64,000 bases of DNA from Legionella sp. (GCA_031291095.1 JARLJR010000038.1:22134-86133), one strand, 5' to 3'; numbered from the stretch's first letter, positions 1 through 10,873 are shown. The notes: generated from the letters alone by a model not told the origin. Translations and numbers: made by a program.

Positions 1-1431
1 GTCACCATAAATAGCCGCGATTCCATCAGCTCGTAATTTAGCAATTAATTCACGATTATTATCCACTACCACATAAGGAATCTCTTTTTGAATCAATAAC
101 TGAGCCACCCGTTCACCTACTCTGCCATAACCAACTAAAACCACGTGCTTGCTGCGATACTTATCTGGGGTATTAATCGGTAACTGGGCCAACAGATCAT
201 CTGAGTGCTCAAGAAAAACCGACCATTTTGAATACCTCTTGGTCCATTTTTTAATGGGATCTATCAAACGGAAAATTAACGGATTCATCGCAATAGAAAT
301 AAGCGCTCCTGCGAGGATAAAACTCCGTGCCTCTACAGGCAATACGCCAAAGCGTACCCCTAATTCTGCAAGGATAAAAGAAAACTCCCCTATTTGTGCA
401 AGACTTGCCGAAACAATTAATGCGGTATAAAACGGATAACGAAAAAGAAGGACTAGGGCAAAAGCAGCAACAGATTTTCCCAGAATAATGATACAGATTA
501 CCTCAAGGATTTTTAAAGGATCATGAACTAACACCATCGGGTTAAATAACATTCCGACAGAGACAAAAAACAAAACCGCAAACACGTCTCTTAGGGGTAA
601 AGAATCTTCAGCGGCTCGATTACTAAAAGAAGATTCTCGTAAAACCATTCCGGCAAAAAAAGCACCTAAAGCAAATGAAACACCAAACAGCATTGATGCA
701 ATATAAGCAATACTGATTGCTGCCGCAATAATACATAAAGTAAATAATTCACGCGATCCGGTACTGGCAACATGCCAAAGTACTATGGGAAAAATACGCT
801 TACCTACAACAAGCATCAGGAGAATAAAGGTCGCAACTTTAGCCAGAGTAATACTTAAAACAACTGCAAAAGGATGAGTCGCATCGATTTGCCCCACTGA
901 GCCACCAAGCCAAAAAGAAAATGGAGGCAGCAATACCAACACTACGACCATAACCAAATCTTCAACCAAGAGCCAACCTACGGCGATATGTCCATTAATT
1001 GAGTCAATAGCTCCTCGTTCTTCTAAAGCCCGCAAAAGAACTACAGTGCTGGCTACGGATAAAGACAGTCCAAAGATCAATGAACTTCCATAACTCCAGC
1101 CCCATAAAATAGCAACTGCGGCCCCCAATAAAGTAGCAACCATTATTTGTACGATTGCTCCCGGGATCGCAATCGCCCGCACTTTTAATAAATCACTGAG
1201 CGAGAAATGGAGTCCTACGCCAAACATCAATAACATAATCCCCAGCTCAGCTAACTCTTGGGCAATATTCACATCGGCAAATATACCAGGAGTAAATGGA
1301 CCAATTACAATTCCTGCCATTAGATATCCAACCAAGGTAGGAAGTTTTAATTTGAGTGAAATAAACCCAAACATAACCGCTAAAGCAAAAGCAAATGCAA
1401 CAGTAGTTATTAACGGAAGCGAGTGATGCAT
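1..1431 (-). CDS. ybaL: YbaL-type cation:proton antiporter (partial, C-terminus beyond window)
   Basis: This is a CPA2-family monovalent cation/proton antiporter of the inner membrane. The translation begins MHHSLPLITT and runs in frame for 477 codons to the left edge without a stop. It shows many hydrophobic helices with family signatures such as GPFTPG, LMFGVGLHFSL, STVVLLRALEERG and VGWLLVEDLVMV. From about residue 425 a TrkA-N Rossmann domain begins (VLVGYGRVGERVAQLL), which binds nucleotide and gates transport in this family. A Shine-Dalgarno AGGAG lies 6 bases before the ATG. The stop of the preceding same-strand gene ends 8 bases upstream, so the two may share a transcript. The N-terminus closely resembles E. 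coli YbaL as remembered; KefB or KefC is the alternative. Confidence 0.9.
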   Translation of the reverse strand, partial: MHHSLPLITTVAFAFALAVMFGFISLKLKLPTLVGYLMAGIVIGPFTPGIFADVNIAQELAELGIMLLMFGVGLHFSLSDLLKVRAIAIPGAIVQIMVATLLGAAVAILWGWSYGSSLIFGLSLSVASTVVLLRALEERGAIDSINGHIAVGWLLVEDLVMVVVLVLLPPFSFWLGGSVGQIDATHPFAVVLSITLAKVATFILLMLVVGKRIFPIVLWHVASTGSRELFTLCIIAAAISIAYIASMLFGVSFALGAFFAGMVLRESSFSNRAAEDSLPLRDVFAVLFFVSVGMLFNPMVLVHDPLKILEVICIIILGKSVAAFALVLLFRYPFYTALIVSASLAQIGEFSFILAELGVRFGVLPVEARSFILAGALISIAMNPLIFRLIDPIKKWTKRYSKWSVFLEHSDDLLAQLPINTPDKYRSKHVVLVGYGRVGERVAQLLIQKEIPYVVVDNNRELIAKLRADGIAAIYGD

Positions 1432-1439
1432 ACTTACTC

Positions 1440-2459
1440 CTATAAAATAGTGCAGTCCCCTGATTTTCGATTGGTATTCACTTCTTCGTCTGTTTCATCT
1501 GTTGTTTTAGAGTCCATCAACTGATTTTTATATTGAGTAGTGATTTGTGTTGTATTCGTTGTGATTTTGAGACTTTCAGGTATTGGGTCGAGCGCTCCAC
1601 TCAAGGTCTTCCCTGTGAGCGCTATAGCTTCCCTATAAATAGTTGTCTCGTCAGGTGATTTGCCTCGATAATAGGGCTTTTCTATTATATCTCCGCATAA
1701 AAAATTAAAATCCCTCTTACGTACCGCCTCAGCCACATCCTTTAAAAAATCACTCTGCTCAGGACCTGCAAAACTTATCATTCGTTGTATTTTTGCTAAT
1801 AAGGCATCTCTTTTAGCAGATAGTTCCTGACAATAGGGTTCATACGCCTCCCGATATTTTTCTTGCAACTGTGGGTCAGCCCCCATATGGGGATCACTAA
1901 CAATAAACTCCACAGATCGTTTTTTTGTCCAAGTACCTCCTACTTGTTCGAGCCCCTGTAAGACCTGTTCATCGCTTTGATACTTTGCTTTTTTAGGGGT
2001 ATAAGGCTCTGAGTAACCTGAACACATGGTTCCATTGGGTGTTGCAAAAACATTTTTCACCTCGGACATATCTAAAAAGCTTATCGTATAGTCGTTTATG
2101 CGCTCCTCTTGGCATAATTGTTTTAAATAAGTTTCCATGCCTACACAAGGATGCGTGTCAAAAACATTGCCATGCGGCTCTTCTCGAACAGTGGTACATG
2201 GTGTCCCTAGTTCAAAAAGAATTTTGTTATCTTGTACATGATAACTTTTTAACTTATGTAACCAGTCTTTAAAATTTTGATTAAAGCTATTATCACTATT
2301 TTCCCTGGTTGAGCGCATATGATAGAGCCCATACCCTTGGTCGGTTTTCGCATAAAAAGCAGTGCATCCACTAAAATCGGTAGTAAAAATCTCCTTAGGT
2401 GTGTCGTTGGGCTCTATCGCTCCAGGGCCATCCATTTCAACTTCTATTCGTTCTAGCAT
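1440..2459 (-). CDS. candidate CNF-like glutamine deamidase effector with C-terminal CAAX box
   Basis: The product is a 339-residue protein with no signal peptide and no membrane segment, and I do not recognise the whole protein. Near the N-terminus it reads FTTDFSGCTAFYAK and then GLYHMRS. That places Ser30, Cys32 and His47 with the same spacing as Ser864, Cys866 and His881 of the CNF1 deamidase fold (also CheD and BLF1). The last four residues are CTIL, immediately before the TAG stop. CTIL fits a CaaX prenylation signal, and Leu in the last position favours geranylgeranylation. Several Legionella effectors are known to be prenylated by host enzymes. The start has a purine-rich Shine-Dalgarno (AAGGAAGGGAG). 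The catalytic assignment is inference from a short motif. Confidence 0.6.
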   Translation of the reverse strand: MLERIEVEMDGPGAIEPNDTPKEIFTTDFSGCTAFYAKTDQGYGLYHMRSTRENSDNSFNQNFKDWLHKLKSYHVQDNKILFELGTPCTTVREEPHGNVFDTHPCVGMETYLKQLCQEERINDYTISFLDMSEVKNVFATPNGTMCSGYSEPYTPKKAKYQSDEQVLQGLEQVGGTWTKKRSVEFIVSDPHMGADPQLQEKYREAYEPYCQELSAKRDALLAKIQRMISFAGPEQSDFLKDVAEAVRKRDFNFLCGDIIEKPYYRGKSPDETTIYREAIALTGKTLSGALDPIPESLKITTNTTQITTQYKNQLMDSKTTDETDEEVNTNRKSGDCTIL

Positions 2460-2590
2460 AGCTCCCTTCCTTGATACGCAAGTTTTTATATATAAATTAT
2501 ATATCCATATCGTAATTATATTTGCATAACTGTATCAATGGAGCGCAGTGTGTTACAATCGCCCTCATTTTATTTAACTTAAGCAAGCTT

Positions 2591-5500
2591 ATGCCCCCTC
2601 TAAGCCCAGCTCCTTTTCTTTATGTTAAAAAGCAAAAACCGTCATTTTTTTCTGTGAATGCGGAACAAACATATTCATGGGGCACACAGGCTATAGGAGT
2701 TGAACAAGACACAAGTCTGCACTTATATGTGCATCTAATTGAGAACTGGCTGCGCAATCCAGCTTATTTCAAATTTCCGAATCAAGCCCCTGACCTGCCA
2801 AGTAGAGTAACCAAAGAAAACAAAACGCCGTATTCTCTGCTTCCAGGAACACGTAAACATAAGATAACTTTAGAGGATTTTGATGATTTAAATATGGAGA
2901 ACTTGCTCGATCTCGCCTTTGTTTTCGATATGGTAGCGTCTAGGATTACAGATTACATCGACAAAGGTCAGGCCGTTGGTATTAATTTCAGAGAGGTTTT
3001 TCTTGTTCTAGAGGAGGGAACACCTCCCGCACATTATCGCCCAGGTATCGATATCTTGGTCACCAGTGTTGCACAATACAATAAAGCCAAAAACCGACTT
3101 TCTTATCAACTAGGAAAATACCTTCTTAACGAGTTTAAATTTGCTCCACCCCAAATTAACTCCTGTGCTTTTAGCTGGAGTGACTATAAAACACCTTTAA
3201 AAGATTATTATTACTTCGATTCTGTTTTAGCAGCCTATCTTTCTTATTATCAACGTGATAATAAATTCAATAACAGAACCGTTATAGCTTTTACCTCCCC
3301 CGTTTCGGCTCATGAGCTATGGCCTTTCTTTCAATACACTTCAATAACCTCTCAAGAATTAACACTTGTTCTTAAAGGAACTCAATATGAGAATGAGCAT
3401 GAAAGACAAAGAGTTTATGAAGAGCTAGTTGCATTAATCAAGGACAGCAAATGCAGTTGTTTGGTGCATATTATTTTAGTTACTAAAGACAATCTCAACT
3501 GTAATTTACTGGATTTAAAACCTAATTCCCAAGAAAAGCTAGATGGTTTTCACCCACTAGCCCATGGTGCAGGCTATTATTTTTCTTCAGCTAAAGCAAC
3601 ATCACTTATTTATCGAGCAATACAAGCCCAAGAATCCGTTAAAGATTCCTGGTTATCTGACTTACAACAGCGCACTCCTCGAAGAACCCTTCCAGGGGCC
3701 TACATTATTGCGCAAGAAACAAGCAATAATGTACGAATCTCAAAAACCTTAACTCGAGAGCAAATAAAATCTAAAGTCCAATTGTCGATTACCCATCAAC
3801 AAAGCATAGCCAATCAAGAGGAGCTAAGCCAAACTCAAGCAGTCAATGAAGAGGTACAAGAACAGCTGGCTCAAAATGTAAATCAGACTCAAAGCGTTAA
3901 TTTTGAACGAGATCTTAGTTGGGACTTTAAGACAACCTTAGATGGTTTCTGTAAAAAATTGGAAGCTTACGCAAAGCGCGTGCTGCCAGAAATCATCGAG
4001 TATGAAAGCGAGTTAAAACAAGCAGGTTATTTTACCCAGTACTATCTTAAAAAACACAGTAAAATCAACTTCTATAAACAGTTAGCGAACGAGGCTAACT
4101 TTCGACTACAATTTGCCGCACGTTGTTTTGGTGCTGCCTTAGTTGAAGATAAGAACGAAAAAGGCAAATTGCTCAAGGTCAAGCTACCTCATTACACACT
4201 AGATGCAATGGAAGAACCCGTTGCTGATATGTTAATAAGGGCACATGTGCACATAAAAGATGGCCTTCCTGCTAAAGAATGCCTTATTAAGGATTCTTTT
4301 TTCTATGGGCGTACTTTATGTGGCCTAGACCGAATACTCCAGCAATCAGTATGCGGATTCCCCCCTCCTAAGATTTTTTCTAAGCTCTCTTATCAATCTC
4401 AGTTGCAAGCAAAGAATAGCGCCAATAATGCCGCATCAGGCGGATTTCAAGACTCATTAAATTATTCGGTCTTATTACCTGATGAACTACTGTCTACGGT
4501 TGAGATTGATTTACAACAAAAACTGATGGTAATGGCAGAACAATTATTAGGCTTATTTAAGCCTCATGCCCCTCTTGCACCAAAAGAGGTCCGCGCTTTA
4601 GAGAGTCAATTTTTAAACTTGGTTTGCTTTTACTTCCCAGAGCATCATGTCGATATTGCTCGTTTAGAACAATTTATTTTTCAATTTGCAGACCATAATG
4701 AAGACAATTTAAAAATCTTAGTACAAATCCTTATTGCTAAGCATAAGAATGGCTTGGAATCATTATTCCAATTGCTGTCTTTTTTAGAATCACGATCTCT
4801 GTTAGATTATTTTTATAAAATCCGTTTTCAATATGCGTTAACCGTTTCCTCTGTAGATCTAATACTCAAAAGTTACGCGTCGAATACGTTTTTAAAAATT
4901 GCATCCAGAATTCCTATAGGAACAAATGTTAGTGAATGGCCTGATTTTGAGTTATTTGCTCTTCATTTCCTGATATTTGCCGCACAAAATCGCCTAACTA
5001 TTGATAATGATGAACTAACGAAATTAGAGCGCTTTTGGAAGCGAGTTCATGCAAAATTTTTGCTTTATAGTGGCAATCAAGAAGCGGAAGCGCAAAAACT
5101 AATCCATCAGCTTACACAGCAATTGATTCATAGCAATGGCCTATCTATAGCACCGCTTTCACAAATTAAAACATTCTATGATGGCTTAGAAAAATTACTT
5201 GATCACGCAATAGAAAGGAATGCCTTAAAGGAGCAAATTGACGAGATAAAGGGCGTCTCACTCTTATTCACTGATGCTCCTTATGCATGGGAGCGAAATG
5301 GTTTTAATGTACTAAGCGCAGAAATGCAAATTCATTCTGCTGCCATCAATCCCGTCACTAAATCCTATGCTGTTTCTAATAAGGAACTAGTGCAAGCGAT
5401 GGTGGATCACGAAGCGGGTTCTTCGTCACTTAAAACCATGCTATTTCGTTTCTTAGGAACTCAGGCCTTACGTGAGGAGCTTTCATTTTATCGTCAATTA

Positions 5501-8500
5501 TATCAAACAACGACGCTGACAAAGAATGCGACCACTAACTATATTGCGGAACTTCTGTGTAGCTACCACGCGCTTACTTATACTGGAAATGGGTATGGCG
5601 ACGCCATTGTTCCAGAAGCATTTAAAGAAAATTTAAATCATTTTTTAACCAAAAATAATTTAAATAGAGATTTATCCGCTACTCAACTTTCTACAGAGAT
5701 TGAGCGCTTTCTCGTACATATAAATCAACTCCCAACAGATGAGCATAATGGGGTACAGAATTTATGGGGCATTTGGCGAAGCCAACAGGTTAATGCGTTC
5801 AAAATAAGCAAAAACCCAATTCCAAGCGTTTTTTTAAGAAAATTTGCTACAAAAAAATTAGGCAATTTTTTATTTGCTCAAAAAGAAAATCTGGAAAAAG
5901 CGCTTCCTGAATTAAATAGTAACCCTAAAGTTGTAGAAACCCTTATTAACCAGTGGACTGATGAATTTAATATTCCTACAACACACACACAAATTATATT
6001 CGCTTATTTAAAGAGGCTTTATCCTAAATTTGATGCAAAAACCCTGTTGTGTAACTTACCGCAGATTAACGGCTTTTTGGAATCACTCTCGACTATTTCT
6101 CGCAATAATCCTAACAGCTTTATTTATTTGGCTCTTGAGGGGCTCATTGAAAAAAATACTAATGTTGACGCCTTTTTGTGTTTTATTGAACTTTTTGCCA
6201 GAGAGCTATCAAAACATCAAGGGCATGCAACTACAGATAAAAAAGCTTCTCGCTTTCTTTTAGCTCTGGCTAAAAAACCTCATATTTACTACGGCCTCCC
6301 TCAGTCAAAAACGTTAATTAGCACACTAATTGAATCTTCTTTTAAAATTGAAAATAAAGAAAATCCTCTGCTTCTTTTAGACTTCGTCGAAAAACTACTA
6401 CCTCTGGGTCTCGATGAAAGCGAAAAAGTATTTACTGTATTAAGCCAAATAGTAAAGAGTAATGATGGGCTTGAGTTCTTAAATGCCCACTCGTACTTAA
6501 GCGCGCAGCAATTAAAGGAAATAGCGCGATTTCTCTCCAAGGTTAATTCATACTCATTGGCCATAGACCTAATGGAGGGCTTATTCGCACACGATAAGGC
6601 TTATGATCTTAGTGAATTGAATGCTGCTTTAAGTGAGAAAACCAGTGATGAAGCTCACTGCCTATTAAAACTTGCTCATAGCCTTTGCCAGGATACTGAA
6701 CAATCGTTAATAGACGAGTTACACAAATTACACGATAAGCCGTTGTCAGGTTTAAAAAAGCTAATCCAGCTCCATCAAGTGCAATTCATTAACGCCCCGG
6801 AAATTTTAACCTTATTAGATAGCCCTTCTTTAGACGAGGCCATCACTCGCCTGAAACGCCAAAAATCCCAAGAGAATCGACAACGTTTTGAGTACGACCC
6901 ACAGTTTGTTAAAGGGAAAATCGCAGGCATTAAACTAAAGTCTCATGAACACGATGACGATTTGCCTTTAAGCCAAGCGGAACAAGAGAGTTTATGGGCT
7001 GATTACCAGTTATTAATGTCGTACATGGTTGAAAAACCATTTAAATTTGAATCTTCAGGGATCATAAAAGAATGCTGCATTCATGATTTAGAAGAACATG
7101 ACTTTCCGATTCTATTTAAAATTCTGCAAGATCGCATTACTAAAGACGAAGATCGTCACCACAATCAATTGCTTTTAATCGCCTTAAGTGTGGAAGCGCT
7201 TTATCAGACTACGAAGAAATTTCCTCGTTGCACACAAATACTCACTTTATTAAAGCGCTTGCACTACCCTGGAAACCTGATCCATGAACTCAAAACAGGT
7301 GAAGGGAAGAGTATTGTGGGCGCCATGCATGGTGCCTGGCTTTGTGCCCTAGGGCATACAGTCGATATTGCCACTGAAAATGACGAGTTAGCCCATAATG
7401 CCTTAGAAAAATTTGGGCCATTTTACCAGTATTTAGGAATTGCCCATGGAGAAGATATTCTTGCAGCGCAAAGTGCTCATCATGAATATGTTACCAATGG
7501 TATAAATTATTCGACCGCCTCAAATCTCGCCCTTTTTCGCACACGTATGGCTTTGGAAAAGAAGCCTCTACCTAAAAACTCTGCCCTAGTCTGTGATGAG
7601 ATTGATGCAATCTTAACAATGACCATCCAATTTCGTATGGCCGCAACCTTGGATCCGTTATTAAACGATACAAAGAAATGGGTCAAGGTGTATCAACTCA
7701 TTCTTCAGTTTGTAAAAGAAAATGAACTTTATATAAATAATCCCTGTAGTGACCAAGAAGACGTTTTAAATTTAAAAAATTACTTTATTATCAAAAATCC
7801 TGACCAAGACTTTCTTCAGTTTACGAACAAAATCTCTAATGAATTACTTAACACCCTAATTGAGTCGTCAATGGTGGCTCATGAATTAGAGGAGAAAGTT
7901 GATTACTACGTAGTTGAGGCCAAGGGGGCTACTGAAAAACAGTATTATGCCGCGCCCATCATTGCAAGTACTAAAAGACCCGATCCTAAAGTAAGCTATG
8001 CGGAATACGTGCAACCGTTATTACATACCCTACTCAATAACAAAAAGCCACCACCACCCTATCCTTTTGTTATTGAGCCAAGCACAGAAACACTGGTGGC
8101 AACCAGTGCTAAAAACTTTTTTGATTATTACCGCTTAAATGATGGTCCAATCGTTGGCTTGACTGGAACCTCTGGGACTCGTGTCGAGCTGGCCGAATTT
8201 TATGAGCAACAAGGATTAGTCGCATTTAAATACCCCAAATTCTATCCAGATCGTTCCAAGGATTTAGGCTTGGTCACAGCCTTTGGACCAGAGGAGCATC
8301 TGAAAAAAATCCATGAATGGATTGAAATTTATAAAAGGGAACACCCCTCGCAGCCTATTTTATTAATCACCCCATCCCCCCAAGCTACAGAAAATATATG
8401 GGGCTTCTTAAAAGCAAGAACCCAATGGTTGGTGCAATGTTTTCACGGCTATGCAGAGGCTGGAAAATCAGAGGCAAATGTCATTTATACCGCCGGTAAA

Positions 8501-10873
8501 GATGATTTTCTTACTTTAGCGAACCAAAGTTTAGGGCGAGGAACGGATATAGCTCCAGAGCACGAACAAGGGCTCTTGGTTATTAATACCTGTACCGATC
8601 TGACTCCCAGTGAATTAATACAAATTCAAGGCCGAGCGGCACGTGGTAACACACCCGGGGGATTTATTTCCGTTATTGATGCACAAAATATTGGCAGCCC
8701 TACTGATTCAGCACAAGCATTAGCTGATGCCTTTAAAGCACATCAACTTCAAATTAGCTTGAAACAACAGCAAGAACGTTCAAAAATGCGCCTATTAGAA
8801 GACGCACGCTATTTTATGTTCAATGAGTATATTTTTAAACTCCGTGAAGCCGCAGATAAAATTTTAATGCGCCAATATGGGGAAGGCGCATCGATTACAG
8901 AACATCAAAGTTTGCTGAAAACCTTACACACGCTGAATCAAAATGCAGAAAAGCATTATGAGCAATTGTTAAAGACGCATAAAACACTGGATGACAATGC
9001 AGCTCATGAGTTTTTAGCTGCGCGAGTTCATGATCAGAATCTAGTTCTTAATCTGTGGCTTCCGCAAAATAAATATAATTCGGTACACTTTGTAGAGCCA
9101 TCAATCCCTCTTGATGTCTTCACTAGTGCGGCTCCGCTATGGCACGGAGTAGAGATTAGCCAAATAAGTGCTTTAGCCGATATTTTTTCCCGTAAATGGA
9201 GCATAGACGGTCATCAAAAGACGATGCGAAATATTCATGCATTAGATGATGTTATCGAATTATTTGCTCCCTACTTCAAGGGAGAATCCAGCTTTAAGCA
9301 GACGCTTGGACACGCAGTAGAACAAAAGGAATATCTCCAACCACAGCTTCTTGATGCCCTAATTCGGGATATTAAATCCAATGTTGCTGAGCTCATTGAC
9401 TACGCAAAAAAAATTCCGGTAATCGGTTATTTAGTGCCCGGCGAGCTTATTAGCGGCTTTGCTACGAATTACTTAGATACAACTAAAAAACAAATTGAAG
9501 AGAAAAAATGGAACGAAATCACTCTGCCACAAATTGATTTTTCGAGTGTAAATACTTGGTTTAGTGGAATTGGTACCGCCTTGACAATTAGTTCCGTATT
9601 AATGGGTGGACCAATCCCCTACATTATAAAGAGTTTTATAGTCCCTACTATTTTTGGCTGGATAAAAAATAAACTTAAGAGCCTGTTCGCCGATTCGGAA
9701 TCGCTTGTAGCACAACTGTTAATTGGGCTTGATGATATGGGTAATGACTTATCAAAGATGATTAAAGCGTTTACAGAACTAACTAATGAACAGGAAATCA
9801 AGGTAGGTTGGTTTCTGGATAATTTTGGACCTCTTATAAAAAATAAAGCCCTGTTATTGGCATTATCAAAATATCTAGAACTGATTGAGAAAAAGGAGCT
9901 TAGCCCCTTAGTACCAGTAATTCCAGAAGTATTAAACCTCCTAGAAACTTATCGTGATCAGCAACCCGATGCATTATTAAACGTTAATACCTTAGTGATG
10001 TTTTTAGGTCACGCCGCTCAGTCCGAACCTATTTTAAAAGCATTGGAGAATACGCCGTATAAGGAAAGTTTACAGAGAGTCTCGCAACTCCATCCTAATT
10101 TCATCAACCAAATTAGTAGCCTTTCCTTCTCCGAGTTTTTAAATTTACTAAAAGTAATTGCTCATCCCAATTTCTATTCTTTATTAGAAAAACTTCCAGC
10201 AACAACTCGCTATGAACAACTATGCCAATGGCTCGAAAAGATACCTGAAGATTTGCCTGTTGATTGCCAGCACGCCTTAAAAGAATTTTTAGACTATCAA
10301 AAAGATCCTGAGCGGGTTGCCGAAGAAAGCAAACAGGATTTGTTGAATTTGCGCACTAAATTTAACTTAACTATGGAACGATTTACCGCAGGGCTAGAAC
10401 GATTAAAACCAAAACCATTGATAAAACCAGAGGAGCCTGCGGTCTTACAAGCGGAAGTTTCCCAAAAAAGCTTTTGGGGTATGCAACAGATATTAATGTG
10501 CTCGACTGCTTTAGCAGTTCTGGCTTGCAGCGTAGTCTATCTTTCAATTAGCCTCGCACTTACTGGTGTATTTCTTATAGGCTGGGCGGCATTCCCTTAC
10601 CTTGAGCAACAAATTTCGAGCTGCCTCAATCCGGTGCAAAATATAGATTCCAAAAAATCGCTATCAGGACCCTCACCATTGGCTTTACTTAATCACCGCC
10701 CGACTAAAATCCCTGGTTTGAGCCAAGAGAAAAATGAAGATTCGAAGATGCAAGAAGGGCTTCCGAAGCTCAAACATTCAAAGAATGTATTTTTCGCACA
10801 GGAACCTGTTCCAGAAAATCCGCTTGTAGAAGAGCGATATGAGGAACTGAGTCATATAGTGGCTGTATTATAG
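2591..10873 (+). CDS. giant candidate effector with SecA-like ATPase motor
   Basis: This is a 2760-residue protein, several times longer than SecA. From about residue 1500 to 2060 it carries SecA-type DEAD motor motifs in order: Walker A TGEGKS (about 1569), Walker B DEID (about 1669), GLTGTSGT (about 1856), GRGTDI (about 1982) and QIQGRAARG (about 2011). These mirror SecA TGEGKT, DEVD, MTGTA, GRGTDI and LRGRSGRQG. The first 1500 residues are mostly helical and unrecognised. Hydrophobic stretches occur around 2330-2380 and near 2640-2680 (ILMCSTALAVLACSVV). The C-terminus is acidic (VEERYEELSH), as in Dot/Icm effectors. The ATG at 2591 is chosen over an upstream in-frame TTG at 2522, but neither has a clear Shine-Dalgarno. 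Confidence 0.85.
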   Translation: MPPLSPAPFLYVKKQKPSFFSVNAEQTYSWGTQAIGVEQDTSLHLYVHLIENWLRNPAYFKFPNQAPDLPSRVTKENKTPYSLLPGTRKHKITLEDFDDLNMENLLDLAFVFDMVASRITDYIDKGQAVGINFREVFLVLEEGTPPAHYRPGIDILVTSVAQYNKAKNRLSYQLGKYLLNEFKFAPPQINSCAFSWSDYKTPLKDYYYFDSVLAAYLSYYQRDNKFNNRTVIAFTSPVSAHELWPFFQYTSITSQELTLVLKGTQYENEHERQRVYEELVALIKDSKCSCLVHIILVTKDNLNCNLLDLKPNSQEKLDGFHPLAHGAGYYFSSAKATSLIYRAIQAQESVKDSWLSDLQQRTPRRTLPGAYIIAQETSNNVRISKTLTREQIKSKVQLSITHQQSIANQEELSQTQAVNEEVQEQLAQNVNQTQSVNFERDLSWDFKTTLDGFCKKLEAYAKRVLPEIIEYESELKQAGYFTQYYLKKHSKINFYKQLANEANFRLQFAARCFGAALVEDKNEKGKLLKVKLPHYTLDAMEEPVADMLIRAHVHIKDGLPAKECLIKDSFFYGRTLCGLDRILQQSVCGFPPPKIFSKLSYQSQLQAKNSANNAASGGFQDSLNYSVLLPDELLSTVEIDLQQKLMVMAEQLLGLFKPHAPLAPKEVRALESQFLNLVCFYFPEHHVDIARLEQFIFQFADHNEDNLKILVQILIAKHKNGLESLFQLLSFLESRSLLDYFYKIRFQYALTVSSVDLILKSYASNTFLKIASRIPIGTNVSEWPDFELFALHFLIFAAQNRLTIDNDELTKLERFWKRVHAKFLLYSGNQEAEAQKLIHQLTQQLIHSNGLSIAPLSQIKTFYDGLEKLLDHAIERNALKEQIDEIKGVSLLFTDAPYAWERNGFNVLSAEMQIHSAAINPVTKSYAVSNKELVQAMVDHEAGSSSLKTMLFRFLGTQALREELSFYRQLYQTTTLTKNATTNYIAELLCSYHALTYTGNGYGDAIVPEAFKENLNHFLTKNNLNRDLSATQLSTEIERFLVHINQLPTDEHNGVQNLWGIWRSQQVNAFKISKNPIPSVFLRKFATKKLGNFLFAQKENLEKALPELNSNPKVVETLINQWTDEFNIPTTHTQIIFAYLKRLYPKFDAKTLLCNLPQINGFLESLSTISRNNPNSFIYLALEGLIEKNTNVDAFLCFIELFARELSKHQGHATTDKKASRFLLALAKKPHIYYGLPQSKTLISTLIESSFKIENKENPLLLLDFVEKLLPLGLDESEKVFTVLSQIVKSNDGLEFLNAHSYLSAQQLKEIARFLSKVNSYSLAIDLMEGLFAHDKAYDLSELNAALSEKTSDEAHCLLKLAHSLCQDTEQSLIDELHKLHDKPLSGLKKLIQLHQVQFINAPEILTLLDSPSLDEAITRLKRQKSQENRQRFEYDPQFVKGKIAGIKLKSHEHDDDLPLSQAEQESLWADYQLLMSYMVEKPFKFESSGIIKECCIHDLEEHDFPILFKILQDRITKDEDRHHNQLLLIALSVEALYQTTKKFPRCTQILTLLKRLHYPGNLIHELKTGEGKSIVGAMHGAWLCALGHTVDIATENDELAHNALEKFGPFYQYLGIAHGEDILAAQSAHHEYVTNGINYSTASNLALFRTRMALEKKPLPKNSALVCDEIDAILTMTIQFRMAATLDPLLNDTKKWVKVYQLILQFVKENELYINNPCSDQEDVLNLKNYFIIKNPDQDFLQFTNKISNELLNTLIESSMVAHELEEKVDYYVVEAKGATEKQYYAAPIIASTKRPDPKVSYAEYVQPLLHTLLNNKKPPPPYPFVIEPSTETLVATSAKNFFDYYRLNDGPIVGLTGTSGTRVELAEFYEQQGLVAFKYPKFYPDRSKDLGLVTAFGPEEHLKKIHEWIEIYKREHPSQPILLITPSPQATENIWGFLKARTQWLVQCFHGYAEAGKSEANVIYTAGKDDFLTLANQSLGRGTDIAPEHEQGLLVINTCTDLTPSELIQIQGRAARGNTPGGFISVIDAQNIGSPTDSAQALADAFKAHQLQISLKQQQERSKMRLLEDARYFMFNEYIFKLREAADKILMRQYGEGASITEHQSLLKTLHTLNQNAEKHYEQLLKTHKTLDDNAAHEFLAARVHDQNLVLNLWLPQNKYNSVHFVEPSIPLDVFTSAAPLWHGVEISQISALADIFSRKWSIDGHQKTMRNIHALDDVIELFAPYFKGESSFKQTLGHAVEQKEYLQPQLLDALIRDIKSNVAELIDYAKKIPVIGYLVPGELISGFATNYLDTTKKQIEEKKWNEITLPQIDFSSVNTWFSGIGTALTISSVLMGGPIPYIIKSFIVPTIFGWIKNKLKSLFADSESLVAQLLIGLDDMGNDLSKMIKAFTELTNEQEIKVGWFLDNFGPLIKNKALLLALSKYLELIEKKELSPLVPVIPEVLNLLETYRDQQPDALLNVNTLVMFLGHAAQSEPILKALENTPYKESLQRVSQLHPNFINQISSLSFSEFLNLLKVIAHPNFYSLLEKLPATTRYEQLCQWLEKIPEDLPVDCQHALKEFLDYQKDPERVAEESKQDLLNLRTKFNLTMERFTAGLERLKPKPLIKPEEPAVLQAEVSQKSFWGMQQILMCSTALAVLACSVVYLSISLALTGVFLIGWAAFPYLEQQISSCLNPVQNIDSKKSLSGPSPLALLNHRPTKIPGLSQEKNEDSKMQEGLPKLKHSKNVFFAQEPVPENPLVEERYEELSHIVAVL

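Noticed and set aside
2522-2590. TTG start extending the SecA-like protein by 23 residues
   Set aside because: There is no Shine-Dalgarno and the extension looks unlike the rest; ATG at 2591 is simpler.
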